NCBI GenBank assembly: GCA_022566735.1
Contig: JADFIG010000024.1
Location: 1 to 55,914 of the forward strand
Length of the DNA stretch: 55,914 nt
Direction: 5' to 3'
Source: Pseudomonadota bacterium
GTDB lineage: Bacteria > Pseudomonadota > Gammaproteobacteria > Burkholderiales > Burkholderiaceae_C
This document shows, piece after piece, positions 29,778 through 36,957 of the stretch (positions are counted from its first letter, which is position 1; every line of letters starts with the position of its first letter). Below the pieces are notes generated by a model, which did no database searches, had not been told where the DNA came from, and worked only from the letters and a program-made list of their open reading frames with translations. Made by a program: the position numbers and the translations under genes.

Positions 29778-30539
29778 TCACGGCGCCGTGATGCGGATCT
29801 CCAGTTGCTGCGACTGGCTGTCGTCGACGTCCCGGGTGGACAGCGTAGCGGACTGCGAGCGCTGCAGCCGCCCGCCGCTGCGCGCCACCACCGTCCACTC
29901 GCCCAGGAACACGCTGACGGTGCTGGCCAGCTCGCTGTGGCGGGTCTGGCCATCGGGGTCCAGTTGGCCACCGTACACCGCCCCCGGCTGCACCGGCTGC
30001 CGCGAACGCGCCTCCAGCGCCACCGTCACCGGCGCCTGACCGCCCGGCCAGCGCGGCGTCACGTCCAGGCCCTCGCCCAGGTCGACCCACACCGTCTGCG
30101 GCACGACGGCCACGCCGGGGCTGCCAAAGCCACCCTGCCCGCCCTGGGGTTGCCCGAAGGACGGGCTGTACGCCCACTGCCAGGTCGTCACCGCCTGGGT
30201 GCGGCCCACGAACAAGCGCGCCCGCCCGCCATTGAGCACCATCACCTGCTGGACAGTCTGGCTGTCCGAGTCGGTGCGCAAGGTGCCTGCGCTGGCACCG
30301 GCCCGACCGATCACGCCGCGGCGGCTGTCGATGACGATGCGGCCCACCTCGATGCCCGCCTGGTGCTGCTCGCTGCGCCCCTGGCCGCTGACCCGCCACT
30401 CGACCAGCAGGTTGCGCTGCGGCAAGCCCTCGCGCGGCCCGGCCTGCGCGGCACCGAGCGCCAGGCCCGCGGCCAGGGCGGCCCCCAGGCGCAGCGCGGC
30501 ACCGCGCGCGGTCAGCCGCTTCGTCGTCATCCGCTTCAT
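29778..30539 (-). CDS. Exported protein of unknown function
   Basis: A 253-residue protein with a clear signal peptide (LRLGAALAAGLALGAAQAG). The GGAG site before the ATG at 30539 supports this start over upstream ATGs. The mature part is predicted to be beta-rich. It has a Gly/Gln-rich loop (SFGQPQGGQGGFGSPG) and segments such as VLNGGRARLFVG and LDVTPRWPGGQAPVTV, which weakly recall secretin-type outer-membrane domains. The length is far too short for a secretin. It is not a family I can name. It lies 39 bp upstream of the esterase gene on the same strand, so the two may be co-transcribed. Confidence 0.7.
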   Translation of the reverse strand: MKRMTTKRLTARGAALRLGAALAAGLALGAAQAGPREGLPQRNLLVEWRVSGQGRSEQHQAGIEVGRIVIDSRRGVIGRAGASAGTLRTDSDSQTVQQVMVLNGGRARLFVGRTQAVTTWQWAYSPSFGQPQGGQGGFGSPGVAVVPQTVWVDLGEGLDVTPRWPGGQAPVTVALEARSRQPVQPGAVYGGQLDPDGQTRHSELASTVSVFLGEWTVVARSGGRLQRSQSATLSTRDVDDSQSQQLEIRITAP

Positions 30540-30749
30540 CGTCGTCTCCTGCATCGGCGTCCTCCTTCCAGGCGTCCAGTCAGCCAGTGTGGGCCATCTC
30601 GGCGGGGGCGCAGGCGCGCAGAAACGTGCAAGAAGCACGGGCAGGGCGTTCATTTCCACCTGTCAAAAAATCCTGGGTTGAGAGATCCTCAGGCCATGAC
30701 CGAAAAGGTCGATATGTTCCCATCTGCCTTGCCATCGGAGGCCACACCC

Positions 30750-31577
30750 ATGCAGCTCGACGCCCTGTTCAAACAACCCCAGGCCCTGCCGGCCATCCCC
30801 AAGATCGTCCACGAACTGATCGACAGCTTCAACGACCAGAACGTCTCCATCGACGACATCGCCAAGAAGCTGGCCGCCGACCCCGTGCTGTCGGCCCGCC
30901 TGCTGCGCCTGGCCAACTCGGCCTACTACCATGTCTCGCGCAGCATCGGCACCGTCAACGAGGCGCTGTCCATGCTGGGCTTCGTGACCGTGCGCACCCT
31001 GGTCATCAGCTCGGGCCTGACCGGCGGCTACAAGTCCATGCCCGGCATGGACCTGACCCGCTTCTGGCGCTACAGCCTGCACACCGCGGCCGTGGCCGGC
31101 TGGGTGGCCAAGCGCACCGGCGTCAACGGCGACCAGGCCTTCACCGTGGCGCTGATGCACGCCATCGGCCAGCTGGTGATGCACGCCGGCATGCCCGAGC
31201 AGATGATGCAGGTCGACCAGCAGGCCTCGCCGCTGGACGGCCGCCGCCTGGCCGTCGAGACCAGCACCTTCGGCTACCACTTCGCCACCGTCGGCGCCGA
31301 GCTGGCCCGCCAGTGGCGCTTCCCGGTGAGCTTCGTGCAGGCCATCGCCCACTTCCCCGACCCGCTGGGCCACCAGCCCTTCGACCCCGTGGCCGCCGTG
31401 ATCCACGTGGCCTCCTGGCGCGCCCGTGCCGAGCACAACGGCCTGCAGGCCGAGGAGCTGGCCGTCACCGTGCCCGCCGAGGTCTGCCGCAAGCTGGGCC
31501 TGACCACCCAGGAACTGCTCAACGACATGCCCCCGCTCAGCGAGCTGTCCGAAGGCCTGGAAGCCCTGCTGGGCTGA
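30750..31577 (+). CDS. HDOD domain protein
   Basis: A 275-residue HDOD protein, an HD-related output domain without the metal-binding HD pair that acts in signal transduction, often with cyclic-di-GMP or chemotaxis systems. The sequence opens with LPAIPKIVHELIDSFND, followed by KKLAADPVLSARLLRLANSAYY and the SIGTVNEALSMLGFVTVRTLV segment, all typical. The CGGAGG ribosome site at 30736-30741 decides for the ATG at 30750 over the in-frame ATG at 30696. It is convergent with priA. Partners are unknown, though the window's cyclic-di-GMP genes make that pathway plausible. Confidence 0.9.
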   Translation: MQLDALFKQPQALPAIPKIVHELIDSFNDQNVSIDDIAKKLAADPVLSARLLRLANSAYYHVSRSIGTVNEALSMLGFVTVRTLVISSGLTGGYKSMPGMDLTRFWRYSLHTAAVAGWVAKRTGVNGDQAFTVALMHAIGQLVMHAGMPEQMMQVDQQASPLDGRRLAVETSTFGYHFATVGAELARQWRFPVSFVQAIAHFPDPLGHQPFDPVAAVIHVASWRARAEHNGLQAEELAVTVPAEVCRKLGLTTQELLNDMPPLSELSEGLEALLG

Positions 31578-31611
31578 GGCCTGCGCCTGGGGCCCGGGGC
31601 CCTGCTTCGGC

Positions 31612-33786
31612 TCAGATCGCCAGCGGGTCCACGTCCACCGCCCAGCGGATCAGCCCGTTGCGGCGGTGCTGTTGCGCCAGCGCCAGCCAGACCGGCTGGG
31701 CCGCGTTCAGGAAGCGCTGCAACACCGCGCGCTGCGCCGACTCGATCATCAGCTGCGCGCGCTCCACATTGGCCACACGCTGCACCGGCGTGGGCACGGC
31801 CGGGTACAGGATCAGCCCCGAAGCCTCGGGCGCCTGGGCCACCAGGTCCTGCACGGCCTGGGCCGCGGCCTCCAGGAAGGCCTGCGCGGCCTGCTGGGTC
31901 TTGCCCTCGGCGCGCAGCATGGCCAGGCTGGCGTAGGGCGGCATGCCGGCCATCTGGCGCTCCTGCAGCTGGCGCGCGGCAAAGGCCTCGAAGTCGTAGT
32001 CCCGCAACGCCTGGTAGAGCGGGTGGGTGGCGTGCCAGGTCTGGATCCACATCTCGCTGTGCCCGGCCACGTCGGCATCGCGCCCGGCCCGGCCCGCGGC
32101 CTGCAGCAGCAGCGCGAACTGGCGCTCGGCGGCGCGGAAGTCGCTGGCGAACAGCGCCGCGTCCGGGTTCACCGCCGCCACCAGGGTGATGCGGCGGAAG
32201 TCGTGCCCCTTGGCCACCATCTGCGTGCCCACCAGCACGTCCACCTCGCCGGCATGCACGCTGGCCAGCTGCGCCTCCAGCGCGCCCTTGTGGCGGGTGA
32301 CGTCGGCGTCGATGCGGCCCAGGCGGGCGCCGGGCAGGGCCTCGGCCAGCTGTTCCTCCAGGCGCTCGGTGCCGCGGCCGACGGGCTGGATGTCCTGGTT
32401 GCCGCAGTCAGGGCAGGCGTGCGGCACCCGCGCTGAAAAGCCGCAGTGGTGGCAGCGCAGCGTGCGGTCGGCCTTGTGGAAGACGCGCCAGGCGCTGCAG
32501 TGCGGGCAGCCGCTCTTCCAGCCACAGTCGCTGCAATGCAGGACCGGCGCGTAACCGCGGCGATTGAGCAGCACCAGGCTTTGCTCGCCCCGCTCGACGC
32601 GGGCCGCGATGGCGGCGAGCAACTCGCGCGCCAGCGGCGGCTGCGCCTGGCCCATGGTGGGCTTGAGCGCACGGGACTGGTCCAGCAGGCGCACGCGCGG
32701 CATCTCGCCACCGCCGATGCGCTCGGGCATGGTCAGGCGCACGTAGCGGCCCGCACCGCCCTCGGCCACGGGCAAGGCGTTGTGCCAGCTCTCCAGGCTG
32801 GGCGTGGCCGAGCCCAGGATGACGGGCACGCCCTCCAGACGGGCGCGGTAGACGGCCAGGTCGCGCGCCGAATAGCGCGCTCCGTCTTGCTGCTTGTAGC
32901 TGGGGTCGTGCTCCTCGTCGACGACGATCAGGCCCAGGCGCGGCAGCGGCGTGAACACCGACAGGCGCGTGCCCAGCACCAGGTCGGCCTGGCCCTGCAG
33001 CGCCATCGTCCAGTGGCGCAGGCGCTGCGCCGGCGTCAGCCCGCTGTGCAGCGAGACGATGCGCCGGCCGGCGAAGCGCTCGGCCACGCGGGCCTCCAGC
33101 TGAGGCGTGAGGTTGATCTCCGGCACCATCATCAGCACCTGCTGGCCGGCATCGAGCGCCTGTTGCGCCCGGCGCAGGTAGACCTCTGTCTTGCCGCTGC
33201 CCGTGCTGCCCCACAGCAGGAAAGGCTGGGCGCCGCGCTCGGCCAGGGTCTGCAGGGCCTGGGCTTGCTGCGCGCTGAGTTCGGGCAAGGCGGGCACAGC
33301 AGGCTCGGCAGACGCGCCCGTGGGGTGGGGCGAGGCATCGCCCACGGGGTCGGCCGCCAGGGCCTTGTCCAGGCGCTTGAGGCGGCGCTGCAGTTGCACG
33401 GCGTCGAGCTGGCGCAACTCCGGCGGCAACACCATCAAGGCCATCTCGCCCAGGCTGCGCTGGTAGTAGGCCGCGGCAAAAGCCACCAGCTGGCGCCAGG
33501 TGGCGGGCAGCGGCGGCAGGCCGCCCAGCACCTCGGCCACCGGCTTGAGCTGGAAGCCGGCGCTCGCGGGCGCATCGTCGGCGGTCGCCTGGGCCGCGTC
33601 CTGCGTCTCCCACACCACGCCGGTGACCACGCGCCGCCCCAGCGGCACCCGCACCAGCGTGCCCGGCGGCAGGGCGGTCGGGCACAGGTAGTCCAGCACG
33701 CCCAGCAGGCCGCTGTGCTGGGGCGCTTCGACCACGACGCCGATGCGCACGACACCCCCCTCGGGGCTGGGATCAAGGCGGTTCAT
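31612..33786 (-). CDS. priA: Primosomal protein N', replication restart helicase PriA
   Basis: PriA is the 3'-5' helicase that reloads the replisome at collapsed forks. The 724-residue protein has an N-terminal DNA-binding domain (RIGVVVEAPQHSGLLGVLDYL). Walker A is GSTGSGKTEVY and the Walker B box is VVDEEHDPSYKQQ. A zinc-binding region with four CxxC pairs includes CSDCGWKSGCPHC and CHHCGFSARVPHACPDC. The RGTERLEEQL and AGRAGR segments are present. The start MNRLDPSPEGG at 33786 fits the family; the longer open frame upstream runs into the DnaA-box region and is not coding. A 1.05-kb gene-free region lies upstream. Confidence 0.96.
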   Translation of the reverse strand: MNRLDPSPEGGVVRIGVVVEAPQHSGLLGVLDYLCPTALPPGTLVRVPLGRRVVTGVVWETQDAAQATADDAPASAGFQLKPVAEVLGGLPPLPATWRQLVAFAAAYYQRSLGEMALMVLPPELRQLDAVQLQRRLKRLDKALAADPVGDASPHPTGASAEPAVPALPELSAQQAQALQTLAERGAQPFLLWGSTGSGKTEVYLRRAQQALDAGQQVLMMVPEINLTPQLEARVAERFAGRRIVSLHSGLTPAQRLRHWTMALQGQADLVLGTRLSVFTPLPRLGLIVVDEEHDPSYKQQDGARYSARDLAVYRARLEGVPVILGSATPSLESWHNALPVAEGGAGRYVRLTMPERIGGGEMPRVRLLDQSRALKPTMGQAQPPLARELLAAIAARVERGEQSLVLLNRRGYAPVLHCSDCGWKSGCPHCSAWRVFHKADRTLRCHHCGFSARVPHACPDCGNQDIQPVGRGTERLEEQLAEALPGARLGRIDADVTRHKGALEAQLASVHAGEVDVLVGTQMVAKGHDFRRITLVAAVNPDAALFASDFRAAERQFALLLQAAGRAGRDADVAGHSEMWIQTWHATHPLYQALRDYDFEAFAARQLQERQMAGMPPYASLAMLRAEGKTQQAAQAFLEAAAQAVQDLVAQAPEASGLILYPAVPTPVQRVANVERAQLMIESAQRAVLQRFLNAAQPVWLALAQQHRRNGLIRWAVDVDPLAI

Positions 33787-33865
33787 GCGCGGCAAAACGT
33801 CGGAAGTTTTCTGACAAAAGCGTGAAGAGAGGAGGGCAAGTGCTTGATTCTCAGAGAGGTCACCC

Positions 33866-33888
33866 TTATCCACGGGGATTGTGGATAA
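33866..33888. promoter_or_regulatory. DnaA-box palindrome 1
   Basis: TTATCCACG (33866-33874, one mismatch) and TGTGGATAA (33880-33888, a perfect box on the minus strand) face each other, with 8-bp arms around a 7-bp spacer. The bases after the right box, CTTTGTGGG, are repeated after the second palindrome 0.5 kb away, so the two are related copies. DnaA consensus is TTATCCACA. Confidence 0.7.
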
Positions 33889-33984
33889 CTTTGTGGGAAA
33901 GCATTGCAAACGCTCGCTAAATGCTTGTCACGTCGTCGTTTGGGTCAAATTGCCTCAGAAAGAGGCAGCGCCAGACGCTCTATA

Positions 33985-33998
33985 TGAATCAATGACTT
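33985..33998. repeat. 14-bp direct repeat, copy 1 (copy 2 at 34478-34491)
   Basis: TGAATCAATGACTT occurs exactly at 33985-33998 and again at 34478-34491 inside the gene-free region. The related 8-mer CTTGATTC appears near 33843 and 34339. The repetition, next to duplicated DnaA-box palindromes, suggests iterated binding sites for a second protein. Confidence 0.75.
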
Positions 33999-34352
33999 AG
34001 CGAGCATTTTCGGGCATCGCACCGCCTTGGCCCCTGTGCCCCACAGCGGGGCGGCTGGATTTGCAACAGTGGGGATAACTGCGACGCATCCGATCAAAAT
34101 CAAGGGTTTTCCCTAGTTGCTTGGTTTCTGACATGCTTTGTCAGCACTTGTGAACTGTGTCACGGACTGCTGCGATTCGTGAAATGTCCCGAAGGTGCGC
34201 CGACGCGCCCTTTCAGGCGCACACGGCAGCTGCCATTGTCGCCCGCCCGGCCCCCGGATCCGCAGCGTCGCGGGCACCATCGACCACCCGACTTGGCGCA
34301 CTCTGCGCACAGTCCACTGGAGGTGAGCCTCCCAAGCCCTTGATTCACAACG

Positions 34353-34382
34353 GTTATCCACCCAGGTCGGGCTGTGGATAAC
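34353..34382. promoter_or_regulatory. DnaA-box palindrome 2
   Basis: Arms GTTATCCAC (34353-34361) and GTGGATAAC (34374-34382) pair perfectly over 9 bp around a 12-bp spacer. The right half contains a perfect DnaA box on the minus strand (TGTGGATAA, 34373-34381) and the left half a one-mismatch box, TTATCCACC (34354-34362). It is followed by CTTTGTGGGG as in palindrome 1. Confidence 0.7.
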
Positions 34383-34728
34383 TTTGTGGGGAACCTGCCG
34401 GCACCTGTCGACATCTCCACAGCCCCGGGATTCCTCCGGGATCCTGTTGCATTCTGGTGAATGGCATTTTTCCCTTGTGAATCAATGACTTGCCACACAG
34501 CCACAGGCATTGGCCAGGGCTTGACATCCTGACCAGAGGGCCCCCGTCCGTGCGCCACGTTTTGGGGATAAGTGACCCGATCTGGCGCACCGGCCGCACC
34601 TTGCCGGCCCCGGCCCCGCATGGCACGGTCTGCCCAGCACGACCGTTCGCGTCATCTGGCGACACGCCGCGAGGGTCCCTGCCCCTTGAGTGAGGGAATG
34701 CCCCGCCGCGAAACCCCATGACCTCGTG

Positions 34729-34756
34729 TGGAAACTGCCGACGCTCGGGTTATGCT
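34729..34756 (+). promoter_or_regulatory. Candidate sigma-70 promoter of the 70-residue protein gene
   Basis: TGGAAA (34729-34734) and TATGCT (34751-34756) are separated by 16 bp, each matching the consensus at four of six positions. They lie about 85 bp before the start at 34841. This is a weak match, chosen for position and for the local A/T-rich -10. Confidence 0.35.
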
Positions 34757-34840
34757 ATGTGCGCGTCGCGCAAGCAGGTCGCCTGCAGGCATGCCTGGCG
34801 CGCGTTTCACCACCCACCAAGAACCTTAGCGAGACAAACC

Positions 34841-35053
34841 ATGAGCTTCTCGATCGAATCCAAACTCGGCGACCTGCTGGACAACGAAGCCACCAAGGCC
34901 ATCCTGGAAAAGCACATGCCCGGCATTTCGACCCACCCGCAAATCGGCATGGGCAAGGGCTTCGCTCTGTCGATGGTCGCCAAGTTCTCCGGCGGCCTGA
35001 TCACCGAAGACATGCTGGAAAAGGTCGGCGCCGAGCTGGCCGCCCTGGGTTGA
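34841..35053 (+). CDS. Small conserved protein, 70 residues, function unknown
   Basis: A 70-residue acidic, soluble protein: an N-terminal LGDLLDNEATKAILEKHMPGI block, a central HPQIGMGKGFALSMVAKFSGG block, and an ITEDMLEKVGAELAALG end. The pattern of LLD...ATKAILEKHMPG and a final helix with alternating Leu resembles a small helical domain found at the C-termini of some secreted hydrolases in proteobacteria. Here it stands alone. It has its own upstream promoter candidate and a strong terminator 57 bp downstream, so it is a monocistronic, probably well-expressed gene. No function can be assigned. Confidence 0.82.
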   Translation: MSFSIESKLGDLLDNEATKAILEKHMPGISTHPQIGMGKGFALSMVAKFSGGLITEDMLEKVGAELAALG

Positions 35054-35109
35054 TCGCTCCGCGCTGATCACCCGGTGGCCTGGGCGCCTCGCGCCCGGCA
35101 CCGCACAGC

Positions 35110-35143
35110 AACCTCCCGAGGCGCCTCGCCCGGGAGGTTTTTT
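35110..35143 (+). terminator. Strong intrinsic terminator after the 70-residue protein gene
   Basis: AACCTCCCG (35110-35118) pairs perfectly with CGGGAGGTT (35131-35139), giving a 9-bp GC-rich stem. A run of six T ends at 35143. It lies 57 bp after the stop codon and is the clearest Rho-independent terminator in the window. Confidence 0.9.
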
Positions 35144-35173
35144 CATGGCCGCATCACCCACAGGCTGTCAGGT

Positions 35174-36247
35174 TCACTGCCAGGTTTCGGTCGGCTGGCT
35201 GCAATCCGGCGCCGTCGGGTTCACGTCGCAGCGGATGCGCTTGATGATCTTCAGGCCCTTCTTGTCGTAGAAGCCCTTGTCGGCCATCTCGATGCGGCCG
35301 TCGCGCATGAGGTTGACGTAGCGCTCGGCGTCGGCCTCGTTGGGGTCCATCCAGAACCGGGCCGGGATGGTGGCATCGGCCCGCCTGGTCAGCTCGATGA
35401 CGTTGTCGAAGCGGGTCAGCCAGACCTCGCGCGACTTCTGGCCGTAGCCCTCGGGGAACTTGTCGCGCTTGAAGATCATCTGGTAGGTCAGGATGGTCAG
35501 CGGGAAGCGGTGCACCGCGCCCTTGTTGCCCATGCCCTTGTTCAGCTCCAGGGGCTTGTAGGCGATCGACGGGGCCATGACCACGTCGACGTTGCCGTTG
35601 TTGAACATGGTGCCGAAGTTCATGATGTCGGCGGCCACGGGGCGCGCGCCCACGCGCTGGATGAGCTGGGCCTGGGCCTTGTCGTGGTCGAAGGCGGCGA
35701 CGCGCTTGCCGCTGGCGGCTTCGAGGTTGCTGATGCTGCGGTCGTTGACGAAGGCGTAGGCCGCGCCCAGCGGGGCGATGCCGCCGACCTCATAGAGGCC
35801 GTTGACCATCAGGGACGCGGCCTTGGGCGAGCTGAAGGTCTGCACCGTCTTGCGCACCACCTCGATGCTGGCGTTCATGTCCAGCTTGCCGTTGCGCACC
35901 ACCGTGGAGGCGCCCACCGAGTCCAGCGCCGCGGTCAGCGGGTTGAAGGCGCGGGTGCGCAGGGCGGTGGCCAGCACGGCGTCGCACTGGCCGGTGCGGA
36001 AGTCCTCCACGGCCACGCGTTCGTCGATGTAGGCCTTGAGTTCGATATCCGCGCCGTGCTTTTGCATCTCGATGGCGTAGTCCTTGGCGCTGTTGTAGCC
36101 GTCACCGCTGGTGCCCAGGATGTCGAACACGCAAATCTTCTGCCTGGCCTCGGCCTGCGGGCTGGCGCTCACCAGGGCGCAGGCGCAGGCCGCCAGGGCG
36201 CTCGCTTTCCAGGGCGCGCGCCGGGCAGCGGTCGAGGTCGTGTGCAT
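35174..36247 (-). CDS. AdeT-like putative solute-binding protein
   Basis: A 357-residue exported protein. The signal peptide is ALAACACALVSASPQAEA, and the mature protein starts with QKICVFDILGTSGDGYNSAKDYAIEMQKHGADIELKAYIDERVAVEDF. This matches the AdeT1/AdeT2 family, which was once described as part of RND efflux in Acinetobacter but has the size and pattern of a periplasmic binding protein. The ERVAVEDFRTGQCDAVLATALRTRAFN stretch is the family's best-conserved part. A cysteine pair near the C-terminus (IRCDVNPTAPDC) may form a disulfide. The ATG at 36247 has a GGAG site. No transporter genes adjoin it, so ligand and partner are unknown. Confidence 0.85.
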   Translation of the reverse strand: MHTTSTAARRAPWKASALAACACALVSASPQAEARQKICVFDILGTSGDGYNSAKDYAIEMQKHGADIELKAYIDERVAVEDFRTGQCDAVLATALRTRAFNPLTAALDSVGASTVVRNGKLDMNASIEVVRKTVQTFSSPKAASLMVNGLYEVGGIAPLGAAYAFVNDRSISNLEAASGKRVAAFDHDKAQAQLIQRVGARPVAADIMNFGTMFNNGNVDVVMAPSIAYKPLELNKGMGNKGAVHRFPLTILTYQMIFKRDKFPEGYGQKSREVWLTRFDNVIELTRRADATIPARFWMDPNEADAERYVNLMRDGRIEMADKGFYDKKGLKIIKRIRCDVNPTAPDCSQPTETWQ

Positions 36248-36378
36248 GGGGGGTGTCTCCGGTCGTGTGGTGCGCCGAGCATAGGCGCCCAGCCCCCGGC
36301 ACCGCCGCGCCCCCTGGGGAAAGCCCGGGGGCCTCACCCCCGGCCGCGTGGAACAAATGCCGCCAGCGCCAGCCAGGC

Positions 36379-36924
36379 TCAGAGCCAGCCCACGCAGCGC
36401 GGCGCACCACAGCGGCAGCGCAGGCGGCCGGCGTGGTGGGTGGGGCCATAGCGCGCGGTCAGCTCCTCGCCCTCGGCGATGTCGCGCAGCGCGTAGAAGG
36501 CGACCCGCCCCTGCTCCACCTTGAGCACCATGTTGGGCGCGCAGGCGTGGTTGGCAAAGCGCAGCGGGTCGCTGGAGTGGGTGGCATCCACCGCGCGGCG
36601 CTCGGAGATGGCGACCATGAAGATGCGGCCGGTGCTGCGCTCGGCGGCACGGGCACGGGCGCGGGCCTCCGTCAGGCCGATGAACTCGCCGCGGATCTCG
36701 CCGATCTTGCGCCGCGCCGGGATGGCCTCGGCCGCGAAGGCGCCCTGGCCGTCGATGGCGCTGGGGCCGACGCGGACGCGGAACTTCTGCGGATCGGCAG
36801 GGACGCCCCTGGCGGCGGCAGCCATGTCGGGGCCTGTGTCGGCGCCCGTGTCGGCGCGGGCCGCGTCCTGTGTCGCAGGGTCGATCGCGGCGTGCTGCGG
36901 GATCAGGGGTTTCAGCGTGGGCAT
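36379..36924 (-). CDS. SET-domain protein (putative protein lysine methyltransferase)
   Basis: A 181-residue protein. SET motif I is SAIDGQGAFAAEAIP (55-69), and the SAM and substrate-site motif RFANHACAPN lies at 122-131 (canonical NHSCxPN). The catalytic-tyrosine region EELTARYG is at 153-160, and a post-SET-like cysteine cluster has C170, C172 and C177. Residues 1-45 are low-complexity, with a repeated DTGADTG. Bacterial SET proteins methylate lysines on ribosomal, histone-like or host proteins; the substrate here is unknown. It lies downstream of a hypothetical gene and upstream of the AdeT-like gene on the same strand. An internal ATG at 36825 would remove the low-complexity leader. Confidence 0.9.
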   Translation of the reverse strand: MPTLKPLIPQHAAIDPATQDAARADTGADTGPDMAAAARGVPADPQKFRVRVGPSAIDGQGAFAAEAIPARRKIGEIRGEFIGLTEARARARAAERSTGRIFMVAISERRAVDATHSSDPLRFANHACAPNMVLKVEQGRVAFYALRDIAEGEELTARYGPTHHAGRLRCRCGAPRCVGWL

Positions 36925-36957
36925 GGCGCCGAGCCTAACCGCAATCTTCCCGCACGC

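Larger units (their letters stand above)
33787..34840. other. Gene-free region of about 1.05 kb with DnaA boxes, repeats and hairpins
   Basis: No convincing gene is seen here. The region is visibly richer in A and T than its surroundings. It carries two DnaA-box palindromes, two further DnaA-like 9-mers TGGGGATAA at 34070-34078 and 34563-34571, a 14-bp direct repeat, and an 11-bp inverted repeat TTGATTCACAA (34340-34350) / TTGTGAATCAA (34475-34485). Hairpins occur at 33951-33967 (TGCCTC/GAGGCA) and 34128-34144 (CTGACA/TGTCAG). Arms GCTCGCTAA at 33912-33920 and TTAGCGAGC at 33997-34005 also pair. This resembles a replication control or origin-type region more than a plain promoter. It lies directly upstream of priA. 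Confidence 0.7.

Noticed and set aside
33787..34840. A structural RNA gene such as 6S RNA, RNase P RNA or tmRNA in the gene-free region
   Set aside because: None of the conserved core sequences of these RNAs are visible and no long, consistent secondary structure is apparent by eye.
33787..34840. The main chromosomal origin oriC
   Set aside because: The usual dnaA-dnaN-rpmH neighbourhood is missing, so origin status is reported only as one option in the findings.
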